NCBI RefSeq assembly: GCF_031877795.1
Contig: NC_133931.1
Coordinates: 26,348,264 to 26,412,263, forward strand
Reading direction: 5' to 3'
From: Strix aluco
Lineage: Eukaryota; Chordata; Aves; Strigiformes; Strigidae
DNA length: 64,000 bases
This document shows positions 1 to 12,800 of this stretch, piece by piece. The translations under genes and the position numbers were made by a program. Every line of letters starts with the position of its first letter. The first letter of the stretch is position 1. Below the pieces are notes generated by a model, which worked only from the letters and a program-made list of their open reading frames with translations, did no database searches and was not told the origin of the DNA.

Positions 1-795
1 TTCATTGAATGGGAGGGAAACCAGATTCCATACTAAAGCTTAAAGCTTTGTGCTGGAGTCCTTATAGTCAGGCAAAACTTGTGGATGGGGAAAGTAGCAT
101 GTAGAGAAAGAAGTGTGACATGTCTGTAAATGAAATAACATCACTTAGGCAGATTATATGAAAACCTTACAGAGGGAGAAGCTGGTGATTTGTTTTGGAT
201 GCTTATTTGAATTCCATCTAAACAGTTTTGTTTAGAATATTCCTTAACTTTCATCTCATGAAGCATGTCTGTAAAACACTAAAATCCACCTGAATGGCAC
301 ATGACCAGACAGAGTAGGCTTTTAAAATCACAAACTCCCATTTCTATGGGTGCCGCTGCTCAGGTAGCATTTAGATTTACACAGATCTGAAGTTTAAGAA
401 GTCTGACTGTAACAAAAATGATGGCCCACCAAGAGGACAAGGTAACACAACAACCTGGGGCTTACTTTTTGACATGCAAAAGAGATATTGAGAAAGCTAA
501 CACAATTCATAGCTATCATCATCCTGATAAAGGGATATGGTTAAAAAAGTGAGAGAAATTAAATGAAACAGGATGGGACAATGCTGAAGAAAGTGGGAAG
601 GTGAATACTAGGATAGAGAGTGAGGTTGACACAGGCTAAGAGATATTGGAGATCAAGTGCTTCTTACAACAGCAGGATTTTGCTTGGATTGGGCAATTTG
701 GTAGTGCTCACTTTTACTCACAGTGAACCCTTTTGGAGGAAAGTTATTTTTGACAGAAAGGTTGGTGTGACGTAGTTCGTTCTCTTTCCATGCAG
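1..795 (+). other. CDH17: Intron of CDH17 upstream of first visible exon
   Basis: No coding exon is supported here. The first visible exon starts in phase 1, so the preceding exon lies to the left of the window. The sequence is AT-rich and I see no repeat family in it. The intron ends with a pyrimidine stretch and TTCCATGCAG at 786-795. Confidence 0.7.
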
Positions 796-872
796 TATTC
801 CAAACAATCTGTGATGTGCAAGTACATGTCATCGACATCAATGATCAGATTCCCATCTTTGAAAAATCAGAT
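796..872 (+). CDS. CDH17: CDH17 exon: end of EC4, linker to EC5
   Basis: A 77-nt exon follows TTTCCATGCAG and precedes a consensus GTGAGT donor. The first two bases complete a codon from the missing upstream exon, and the exon ends in phase 0. The 25 full codons read [19 protein letters not shown] and then IFEKSD. This contains the DxNDx calcium-binding linker that closes one cadherin domain and opens the next. The [13 protein letters not shown] string matches the EC4/EC5 boundary of mammalian LI-cadherin, which identifies the gene and fixes how much of it is missing: roughly EC1 to most of EC4. Confidence 0.93.
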
Positions 873-3800
873 GTGAGTATTTTTAACACCGTTTTTGATG
901 TCCCAATAACTTTTGACAAATGTTTGAGCATATGTTCAATGTCTATAGAATGTCAATGGGAAACTAACCATTTACAGAACAAGTAACAGAGCAATCCACT
1001 AGTGAAAATAAAGGCAAGGTATTCTGCAAAGCCTGCATATAAGCTCTATCTAGACAGTGAACAGTGGGACCGACTCATAGTTAATTCTGAAATATAAAGT
1101 AATTTGCTCAGTGGAAAACTTTGTGTACAGAAAGAAACTATTCTATTAAAGCAGTTTATTAAAGAAATGTAAGTTCTGGAGGGAAAGGGGCAAGAAAAGG
1201 CTTTAAAATTAATTAAAATAGCTAAATGGAAAAAAGTTAACATCTCCCAAGTTCCCTTACAAACACAATATTAATGTATTCAGAAAAGCCAGAAGACAAA
1301 TGGAAACCAAAGGCCCTATTTGCTTTACCCAGAAACAGTGGTCCAGTGACCCATGCCCAAACACATACCTGCTGGCCCTTGGTTCCAGAAAAGGTGTCAG
1401 GCTCTTGCCTCTTCCTCTGGTGGAGGTGCTGGCATCTGACAGAGACCTGTAGATCTTCTGTGACTTCTGCCTGCTGGCCCAAGCCTCCCTGCAGACACTG
1501 CAGTGGCTGGAATGTCTACATTTAGGTGTCTAAGCTTCCACTATACTTGTAGGCAATGTGGGCTGTGGGCTCAGGAAAGCTTTGTGGCCCATCAAGTGTA
1601 GGCGTCCTCTTGGGGAAGCTATGTCGGGTTTTGGGCTTTGCTGACTGCATTGCCCAGCTCTTGGTGGATGATAATGGGAGTTTAGACACATGCAGACTAG
1701 ATGCCTACATAGCAGGCTGTTGACTTTCTCACCTCAGGGTCTTGGTCCAAGACCTGATCTTGAAATGAGACTGCTGGGTCAGGGCACACATCAAACAGTA
1801 AATGGATTTGGGTTGTTAATGTGTCAATGGCCTATGCTGCATGGAGCAATGAAATATTTAATAGTCAGTGACTAGGGTGCTCACTGGGTGCAAAGGAGCT
1901 GTATTGTTCCTATTGCTGTGAGCATTGCATGAACATGGAGTGGTTTCAACAGAGGAGGTAAAGGTTTGGGACTGTTGCTATACTCGTAGCTTACCCACTG
2001 GCAGAGATCCCATCACCTTTGATAAATGTATAGCTTAAAATAGGGATATAGCAACTCTGCAGAGGCTCTAGTGCCCATCTTGCAGCTCTGGATTCCCCTG
2101 GGCATGTGAGGTACTCACCTGTACTGCTGCAAGGCACTTCATTAATGCTTTTGTAGATCTCTCTAAGCTGGTTATATCTCTGCTGTGAAGTGCACCCACT
2201 ACTTCCCTCCCTCACACAGCTGCTGTGGGTTAAAATACATCTGTGCTTGTGGATCACAAGGTTGTTGTAGCACTCAAGTTTTTATCTGCAGATGGTGCTT
2301 GGTGTGTCATGTTTCAATGATCTCTCTCTCCCCAGTACCACAATGTGACTGTTGCAGAAAGTCTGCCAGTAGGAACAGTGATATTAGAAATTCAAGCTAC
2401 TGATGGAGACGAACCTGGCACAGGGAGCTCCTACATCATTTACCAAATGAAGGAAGGAGATCCAAATAACACATTCATCATAGACACAGATTCTGAAACA
2501 AACCGAGGGTTTGTCAAGGTCAACAAGGTGAACAGATGGGTTTATTCTTCTTTTTTATATATATATATATTTGTCATAAACAGTAACTGCCCTGGTGATG
2601 ATTTGCAGGAGAAGGGGGGGTTGGCTTGTGGTGGGGTGAGGACACCCTCAGCATGATGCAGACTGCAGGAAGCCCTGTTCTTGGGCTCAGGCGCTGTGCC
2701 TATGCAGTGCTCAGGCACACCTATCCTCCTGCCTTTGCTGTCCCCTACCCACCCACCACCACCAGCAGCTCACTCTGCTGGCTCTGCTGCTGGATTCTTC
2801 TCCAGTAGAGCAGGCTCTGTCCGATGAAGTAGGTCTTTATGCATCATAAAGAAAAAAAAATGTATTATTTTAGTGATTTTGCACAGTGTTTCTGGAAAAA
2901 AGAGAAAGCCAACTATATGCTTTCATGGTCTGTGGTCATGGTGGTGGGTCATGGGACAGATCCTCCTCCCTACTGGTGCTCTGGGCTGTTGGTGGATTTT
3001 GCAATGGGAGGTGACAAGTGACACCAACATGTCTCAATTTCAGGATGGAAAGACAGTTCCTGCTGAGGTAAACATTAACTGTGACAAAGCTAAGGCCAGT
3101 GCACGCTGCAGTGAGTGATACATCCCATATGTTGAATGCTGCAGATAGGAATATAAGGAACAGTTTCCTCTCCATCTATGAATTTCAATAGCAAAAGTGC
3201 TCTCCCTTTGAAATTAGCATTCTCAAAGGCACTTGAACTACAGGTCCAGAAAACCTATCACTCATTTTCCAAGCGGTAACATGTTGTTTACATCCAGTTC
3301 ACCTGCCACCAGCTGGGCCAAGGGCAGGCAGATGCAGCATTTGGTGGACCATCTTCAGGCTCAACCTCAGCATCATTTTTTCCCAAGGAGGCAATTGTGA
3401 GAAACTACATGGTGTAACAACCTTCACGTGACTTTTGTCACCCAGAGGTCACCCAAGGCCTTCTCATATAGAGCTATAAATACTATTTCTGTAAACAGGA
3501 TATAGTTATTAAACTTAGTCAGGCAGGTGGCAACATTATTAGGAAATGCAGTTGCTGAGGAAGCCTCCAAACAGACATATGGTTTCATTTAAATTCACTG
3601 TTCCCAGTGTCATTTTGCTCCTGCCAGCTCTTCCTTATTTCATCTGTATCTGGGATGCAATGTCCTCCTTGAGAAGAGGGGGACTTTGTGGTTTTCCATG
3701 GGAACTCCCCATGGCAGTGGGGCCATTGCTTAAAGGACCTTTTTCTTCTAATTCATCCAGGCTCTTGATTTTGAAGCAACTCCAGTGTACAACCTGGTGA

Positions 3801-6800
3801 TCAGCGCCACAAACCCTGAACCATTGGTGCTAGGTGTGCAGTACAACTCAAGCTCCCTTACCTTGTTTAAAGTTTTTGTAACAAATGTGGATGAGCCACC
3901 TGTTTTCCACAAGACGGTTTACAAAGGAGAAGTGTCTGAAGACATTCCTGTCAATACCCTGGTCATGACAGTGGAGGCCTATGATCCTGAGGGGGATACT
4001 GTACGGTAAAAAAGAGTGACCATGACTTATTTATTGAATTTAGAATTTAGAAAATTGTTCTAAAAGAGATACAAGGAAAACACAGCATTCTCCTGGCAAA
4101 ACTGGCTGCTTGAGGCTTGGATGAGCGCACACTTTGCTGGGTAAAAAACTGGCTGGATGGCCGGGCCCAAAGAGTTGTGGTGAACGGAGTTAAATCCAGT
4201 TGGCGGCCGATTACGAGTGGTGTCCCCCAGGGCTCGGTTTTGGGGCCACTCCTGTTTAACATCTTTATTGATGATCTAGATGAGGGGATCGAGTGCACCC
4301 TCAGTAAGTTTGCAGCTGACACCAAGTTGGGTGGGAGTGTTGATCAGCTCGAGGGTAGGGAGGCTCTGCAGAGAGACCTGGACACGCTGGAGCAATGGGC
4401 TAAGGCCAACTGTAGGAGTTTCAATAAGGCCAAATGCCGGGTGCTGCACTTGGGCCACAACAACCCCCAGCAGCGCTACAGGCTTGGGGAGGAGTGGCTG
4501 GAGAGCTGCCAGTCAGAGAGGGACCTGGGGGTGTTGATTGACATCCAGCTGAACATGAGCCAGCAGTGTGCCCAGGTGGCCAAGAAGGCCAATGGCATCC
4601 TGGCTTGTATCAGAAATAGCGTGGCCAGCAGGGACAGGGAAGTGATCTTACCCCTGTACTCAGCACTGGTGAGGCCGCACCTCGATTCCTGTGTTCAGTT
4701 TTGGGCCCCTCACTACAAAAAGGACATTGAATTACTCGAGCATGCCCAGAGAAGGGCATCGAAGCTGGTGCAGGGTCTGGAGCACATGTCGTACGAGGAG
4801 CGGCTGAGGGAACCGGGGTTGTTTAGTCTGGAGAAGAGGAGGCTGAGGGGAGACCTCATCGCCCTCTACAACTACCTGAAAGGAGGTTGCAGAGAGCTGG
4901 GGATGAGTCTCTTTAACCAAGTAACAAGTGATAGGACAAGAGGGAATGGCCTCAAGTTGCACCAGGGCAGGTTTAGACTGGATATTAGGAAGCATTTCTT
5001 TACAGAACAGGTTGTTAGGTGTTGGAATGGGCTGCCCAGGGAGGTGTTGGAGTCCCCATCCCTGGAGGTGTTTAAGAGGCGGGTTGACATAGTGCTTAGG
5101 GATATGGTGTAGTTGGGAGCTGTCAGTGTTAGGTTAATGGTTGGACTAGATGATCTTCAAGGTCTTTTCCAACCTAGATGATTCTGTGATTCTATGAAAA
5201 CACACCCAATATTTGGCATGCAGGGAGAGACATTTTTACAAAAGTCTTATCTCTTAGTAGAAGGTGGAGGTGTGGTGATGTGGTGGCCGCTGATTCACCT
5301 GCAGCAGACTGCTGGGCAGCGCTTTTCTAACCAGTTTTCTCTCTGTGCTGTGACAAGCATCAGCCAGTGGGGCCCTTGAACTAGGAAACTAAAAGGGAAG
5401 GCCAACACATGTCTCCAGGGAAAAGGCAGAGATGGTCTGAGAATAACAGGGTTTCCATACCCATAATGCCTTAAACAAATGAAAGGGACATATATGGCAT
5501 ACCCCTAGGAGCCAGTAGAATAGTAGTTGCTTTTCATGTCACACAGGAAACCACAAAGGGCTTTTTCTCCACCAAAATACACAACTTGTAGTGAAGCTTA
5601 AGTCTATAACTGACAATTTGTTTTCTTTTCCAACTGCAAAGACAGTATGTCTGCTTCCACCGCAGGTGCAAAGCTCTGTGCAAGACAACTCCTATGCTTG
5701 TGAGTGGGATGCAAAACCTCAAACTGGCTCATTTGGTGGCCCAACGCCATGTTCTATGATCAAGTCACTTTGAGTCTCTGCCAGCTCACGGATCTATGCA
5801 CAGCACTGTGTTTCATGGTGTAAATGTACCTTACACAGTAGTCTCAGATAGAAAAAATATTTGTGCCTCTTGCTGTACAATTCCCAGCTGGGATGTTGAA
5901 CAGATCAACCCAAAACCAACAGTCCTTGAAATTTAACTAAAATTCAGAAAAACATCAAGTAGTTAATGGAATTGAAGAATATTATTGTTAGGCCTCCCAT
6001 GGATTTTTATTCCCAGAGGTTTCTCATCTGGCTTTCTACTTTGCCCTAATTTTTGGGAATTTAGCATGTTTGGCCTTCTGTCAAACCGGTTTGAAAGTGA
6101 GCCACATAGTCCAGAAACTCTGGGGAATGATGACAGAGGCAGATGGCAGGAATTCATATATACATAAACCACATTTCTGCTAAAAAGTAGGTTAAAGGAC
6201 ATAAAATAAAAAGTATAAAAAGTGCAAGATGTACAAGCATGTCAGCATGCTGTTTTTAGTGCAAAGGGTACTTAAAGAACCATAGCACTGAATGAGGTCA
6301 GGTCTCATCTAGTCAAGCAAATACCTGTGCTTTAACTGGGTCATATATTCGTGGTTAAATCTGTATAAGTAAATACACAAAGACCTTGGGATTTTTAAAA
6401 AATAATGTAATGGCAATTATGTGGTGATGTTTAAAGCACTCTCTGTTCCAAGGCTGCTGCAATGGTAATTACAGGCTGCTCCAGACTGGCAGCAGATAAC
6501 TGCTGTAGTCCACCTTGGGATACCAGCCTCTTGTTGATCCAAAAAAGGGTTCCTGGCTGCACTGCTCCCTCTGCCCCCCAGCCTTTGTCTTGTGCCCCCA
6601 TCAAAACCAAGGTGTGGGAGATGTGATGGGAAGAGAGGGGCATGAGGGTTGGCACAGAGCACATTTCTGGACAAAAAGCTCATGAATACTCCACGTTTCC
6701 CAGTTAGGAGGAAGGCAGAGCTGCAGTACACAGGCTGGAGGAATGGTGGTGCTCCCACAGTTATGGTCTCACTCTTATTCTCAATGATTTTGGCCTCCTT

Positions 6801-9800
6801 TCCTCTGTCTGTCTCTCCTGGTTGGCTGTAGTATTGGGACTCTTCCAAGAACCCTCTATTTGAGTACAATTGTAATCAAGCCACCTGCCTAAAAATCAAT
6901 AAAGGAGTATTTGCTTTGTCAGCAATTTTTCCTGATTTGGAATAGTATATGTGATTTTTTTTCCCATTTCTTTCCAAAGATACTCCTTAAAAGGTGACGT
7001 GAGGAAATGGCTGAGGATTGATTCAACCACTGGACAGATATACACTGCTTCAACTTTGGATCGAGAACAAGAAGAAATGTACACAGTTGAGGTTGTTGCA
7101 TCAGAGCTAAGTAAGTGATGAAGCAACTGCATACACACACAGAGGAATCCCCTGCCCTTACTGCTTTATGAGGAATTATCTTACTTCCCATGACTAAACC
7201 CATGAAAACTACAGGAACCTGTATATATACTTCCTTAGAAGTATATATTTCTTAAGAATTTAACTTTCTTAAAATAAGTCTTGATGTTGTAGATAATGAA
7301 GATTAAAATAAGTTTCATGAAGTTAGCTGTCATATGCTGTTACGTTTGCTTGAGCCACATGGCATATAGAAGTCAGAATTTCTGCAGTGTTTTCAGCATC
7401 AACACTTTCTGCCATTTTTTTCCTCTATAGCTATAAAGATTTTAGTCTGTCTTGTAGGTATGTTTAGGCTTCCTGAAAACAAACCTGCAAAGTAATTTGC
7501 AACCTTGTACAGTATTTCATTTTATTATGAATAAAACTAATATGCTAGTTAATCTGAAATATATCAGAGCTCCTAGTTCCAGCCATTAGAATCTTTCAAA
7601 TAGTCCACCTGGGGAGATTTCATTACACAATTTACATTTAGTAGGGGTTCAAAACTCTGGACTATATCTGATTGATTGACTAAGGTATAAATCTAGATTT
7701 CCCTTATTAAACACAGATAAACAATAATTCTGGCCACTGTTTTGGGGGATATGAGTAAAGATGAAGTTCCTGTATGTCAGAAAAAAGGAGTGCTTCCTCA
7801 AGCACTGAGATGGAGTGGGGCTGTTCCTTCAGGAACTGGCTGGAGAAATGACAGAGCTCTTAAAGCTCCGTTTGGGCCCCTTGTCTTGACCCCAAGGCAG
7901 AATACTGATCTGTATTTCCTATATATAGAAGAGAGATGTGAAACTTAAGGAGTTTCATGCTTAAAATAGTGCTCCAATGAGCACTGGTGACCTTGGATGT
8001 GACCACTTACCAGATATGATGGATGTGACCGCTTACTAGATATGATGGATGTGACCGCTTACTAGATATGATGGTCTATCTGCCTCCTTTCACTTGCTAG
8101 TGTTCTGTAGTTAGCAAGAGTTGGGGGTAAATAAACCATATTTTTAAAAAGTGGTGACAACTACCACAAGTCCCTCAGGATCTCCTGAGACCTTGCCTCT
8201 GCAACGTGCAGACAGAATACCACCGCCTGCCTGATGGTGTACCTATACAATAGCTGCAAATGCCACAGCTCAGCTTGTAAGACCAAGATGTGCATGTAAC
8301 TTTGCTTTCTTTTAAACTCTACAGATAATGCAGCTCAGAAATCCAAAACAACCTTCATACTACACTTAAGAGATGTGAATGACAACCCTCCATTGTTAGC
8401 TATGGATTATCCTCCTTTCTTCTGTCACCCGCTCAGTGGAGGAGAGAGAGCTTTCATTCAAGCTGATGATGCTGATGAACAGTGGTGGTATTCAACATTT
8501 ACTTTTTCTCTCGCGGATGATATGAATACAAGAAATAATTGGGAAATCTCAAAAGTCAATGGTAAGTTAATAAAGCTATTCTTATAATTTTATTGGACTC
8601 TCTAAGTACTCTGGGAAATATAAAGAAATATTGAATTCCTTTTCAATCCTACTATTGAATATCCAGTATTCCATGTAGAAAAGAATTAGGTTCTTGAGAA
8701 ATTACATGCATTTTGTCATGTATTTATTTGAACACCTAAGCCATTAATTTTTTTTTTTTCAAGAGATGACATCTAGTATGTTGCAAGCTAAAATTTCATT
8801 AGTACTTATGAGAGAAGAAACATATAAGAATAAAATGTACTCTGTGTTTAATGAATAAAATCACTTCTGCTAAAGAAATAGAGCAGTTTGCAAATTGTCT
8901 ATTTCTGACATTTCATGTGCAAAGGGTAATTGTGCCACAATGTGAAAGGGACAAGTCTTGAAAGGATAAATAAAAACTTAAAATCCAGGAGCTGGAGTAA
9001 ATGGTCAGCTCTTTCAGTGAAGGGAGTTCATGTGTGGTTTTCCAAAGGGTTTTTTGCTAGAACCTGTGTAGTTCAATAAATATGGGTGTGTAATGAGTAA
9101 GCAAAGTTTTTATTATACATTATACAGTGTTATTTGAGTAGGAACCAAGTGTGAAGGATTCCAGAACAACCTTGCAAGACTGAGTTGGTTGAGCAATAAA
9201 ATGGCACATTCAAATGAACCTTGGACTCCCAGATTAACATTTGAAATCATGGATGCTGAGCTGTCCCTTATGAGTCAGGAGTGAGACCTGTAAGCAGTTC
9301 CATGAAAATGTGAGATCAAATTATCAGTAGCGTTCAGAAAAGCAGACCAAATATTGGAAATTACTAGGAAAGGACCAGAGAAGAAATCAGAGAACATCAT
9401 TATGCCCCTGTATAAATCCATTATTTGTTCAAATCTTGAACTCCAGTCTTCCCATCTCCAAAAAGATGCAGTAGACCTGGAAATAGGTTCAGGGTGACAA
9501 GGATAATCAGAGTTACAGAGTAGCCTGATATAAGAAAGTTTATGGAAGCAGCAAAGTAAGCTACTACTTTTTAGCTTGGAAGAGAGTAGAGAAAAAAATA
9601 CAATAGAGGTCTATAAAATCATGTATGCTATGGTCAAGGTGGCCAGAGGTTCATTGTTTGCCCTTTCTTCCAGTACACAAAGCTGGAACCCTCAAATGAA
9701 GCTTATGGGAGTTATTTCCAGTGCAGATAGAAGGAGGAGATAGTTGACTGTAGAATTTGTTGCCACAGAGTGTTGTGTATGTAGAAAGTTTCTACTAGTT

Positions 9801-12800
9801 CAAAGCAAGAAATTACATCTTGCTCCAGAAGTCCCTGAGCTGAAAATGGTTGAAGGCTGGGAGAGCATTAGGAGAAAATAAACATGCTTGCTTTTTTATT
9901 GTAATCTCCACTTATTCTAGAGACAAGATACTAACATCGATAGACATTTGGTCTGATCCCAACTGCTGTTATAGTCTTACTTTTCCAAGTTTTAAAGAGT
10001 CTTAGATGAGATGGTGTAAGTGTGCTAGAAGGATGGTCTGTCTTACTAAGTTATCTTGGGATCAATTTAAGTTGGTTATGGCTTCTATGAGTATGGGGCA
10101 TTTACTCTTGGTTTAGATGTGATTCTATCAATGTAGCACTACCCAAGATCAGATTTGGTCTGCTGTAGAAATTAGGAAGGAAGTTCTCTGACCATATTAT
10201 GCTGTGGGCCAGAACTAGGCATTTAGACGGTCTCTTTTGGCTTAATGTCTGCAAATAAATGAGACCTGGGAAGCCATGGGGGAAGATAGGAACTGCCATC
10301 ATCTGCAAAACAGCCTTAAACAAAAGCATTTTCAGTTGGTATGAATGTTGAGTTAAATTTATTTCTTGTGCTGACATGAATGTTCCATTTCCTACTTACA
10401 GCTACTCATGCTTACCTCTCTCCAAAACATGCTAACTTTGAAGAGAAGGTATATAATGTTCCAGTAATAATTAATGACAATGGAAAACCACCTTTGGAAA
10501 GAAAAGTGAATCTTGAAGGTATACTGTGCCCATAACTATTCATTTCAAGACAACAGTTACATTTATGAATAATCAAACTGGACTACTAAACTTCTCATTA
10601 ACCTCATGGCATTTCTTTTTGCAGTAAACATCTGCAAGTGTTCAAGTGAAAAGTCATGTTTTATCGAAGTACAGCGTGAGCACTCCTGGCCAAGCACAGG
10701 CCAGGCAATTGGGATTCTGATTGGGGTCCTGCTCATCATTGGTAGGTCACTTTTTCTTGGTTGATATGAAGCCAGGTCTGTGAGAAATGATGGTGCTACT
10801 GCATTTCTGACACTGATTCACTTGTTGGGTGAAGAGATGTCATGAATGTTGCAGAAGAAGCATAAGAGGGAAGATCTCATGGTTGTTTATCATGATTACA
10901 TATCATGATTGCTGCAAAGTTATAAGTTTTTGGTCATAGGAATAGCTTTCTTTGGCCTGTGCTTCTGCATCAATGTACAATGGCACAGCAAGCAGCTATG
11001 ACAGAAGACAATGCTGCAGTTGTAGCATTTCATTATTACCTACTGCCTTTTAGCTGTCAGAGAAGGCATTGGAGCCTTGTCTTGGGCTTCCAGATTATAG
11101 AGAAAATAATTAAGTATCCAGGGATGTCATGCTTACAGTGCTTGTACCCGTAGCTTACAACTGTGATTTTATTCACCTATTTCAGCTTTGTAGGTTTCCA
11201 TTTTTCATATGGAGAATTGCTTTGAGCTGTGGAAAACTGGCATTTACATGAACAAAGTACAGTTATATTGTTAAGCAGTAGCGAACAGTATTATGTTCCT
11301 ATAGGCATGAGCAGATGCAACTTCAATAAGTAGCTTAAAACTTTTTCCAAAACAAGACAAAATATTTTTTGGGGAATAGAATAGAATAGAATAGAATAGA
11401 ATAGAATAGAATAGAATAGAATAGAATAGAATACAATAGAATACAATAGAATACAATAGAATACAATAGAATACAATAGAATACAATAGAATACAATAGA
11501 ATAGAATAGAATAGAATCATTTCAGCTGGAAGGGACCTACAATGATCATCTAGTCCAACTGCCTGACCAATTCAGGGCTGACCAAAAGTTACAGCATGTT
11601 GTTAAGGACATTGTCCAAATGCCTCTTAAATACTGCCAGGCTTGGGGCATCAATCACCTCTCTAGGTAGTCTGTTTGAATGTTTGACCACCCTTAAAGAA
11701 ATGCTTCCTATTGTCCAGTCTAAACCTCCCCTGGTGCAGCTTTGAACCATTCCCACGTGTCCTGTCCCTGGATACCAGGGAGAAGAGATCAGCACCTCCC
11801 TCTCTGCTTCCTCTCCTCAGGAAGCTGTAGAGAATGATGAGGTTGCCCCTCAGTCTCCTTTTCTCCAAACTAAACAAGTCCAAAGTCCTCAGCTGCTTCT
11901 CATAGGACATGGCTTCCAGTCTTTTCACCAGATTTGTTGCCCTCCTCTGGATGAATTCAAGGACCTTCACATCCTTCTTAACTTGTGGGGCCCAGAACTG
12001 CACACAGTGCTCAAGGTGAAGTCACACCAAGGCTGAATACAGTGGGATAGTCACCTCTTTTGACTGGCTGGTTATGCTGTGTTTGATGCACCCCAGGATG
12101 CAGTTTGCCCTCTTGTCTGCCAGAGCACACTGCTGACTTATTGAACCTGCTGTCAACCAGCATCCCCAGATCCCTTTCTGCAGGGCTGCTCTCCAGCCAC
12201 TCCTCTCCCAGTTTATACTTGTGGCCGGTGTTACTTCATCCTAGGTGCAGAATCCAGCATTTTGACTTGCTAAATTTCATCCCATTTATCATTTCCCAAT
12301 GTTCAAATCTATCTAGATCCCTCTGCAAGGCTCTCAAGAGAGTCAACAGCACCTCCCAGTTTGGTGTCATCAGCAAACTTGCTAATGGTACATCCAACAA
12401 CTCCTGCATCTGGATCATTGATAAATATGTTGAACAGAACTGGCCCTAGACTTGAGCCCTGAGGAACACCGCTGGTGGCAGGTCACCAGTCAGATGTAGC
12501 CCCATTCACTACAACCCTTTGAGCTCTGCCCTTCAGCCAATTCTTCACCCAGTGCACTGTGAACACACTCATCCCACAGTTGGATAACTTGTCAGGAAGG
12601 TTGCTGTAAGTGACAGTATCAAAAGCCTTACTAAAATCCAGAAAAACTACATTCACCACCTTCCCTTCATCCACGAGGTGAGTGACCTTATCATAGAAGA
12701 GTATCAAAGTAGTTCAACAGGACTTTTCCTTTGTGAACCCATATTGACAGTGCTTGATGATTGCATTATTCTTTAAATGCTTTTCAGTAGTACCCAGTAT

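Noticed and set aside
385-441. Possible extra CDH17 exon: CAG acceptor at 384, open frame, GTAACA donor in a phase that would fit the exon at 796
   Set aside because: The 19-residue product does not resemble the end of EC4 in LI-cadherin, the acceptor has no good pyrimidine tract, and the true preceding exon should be longer.
11271-11520. Three overlapping minus-strand frames of [11 protein letters not shown] repeats
   Set aside because: They are translations of the AATAG/ATACAATAGA microsatellite; a 5-bp period without stops is open in several frames.
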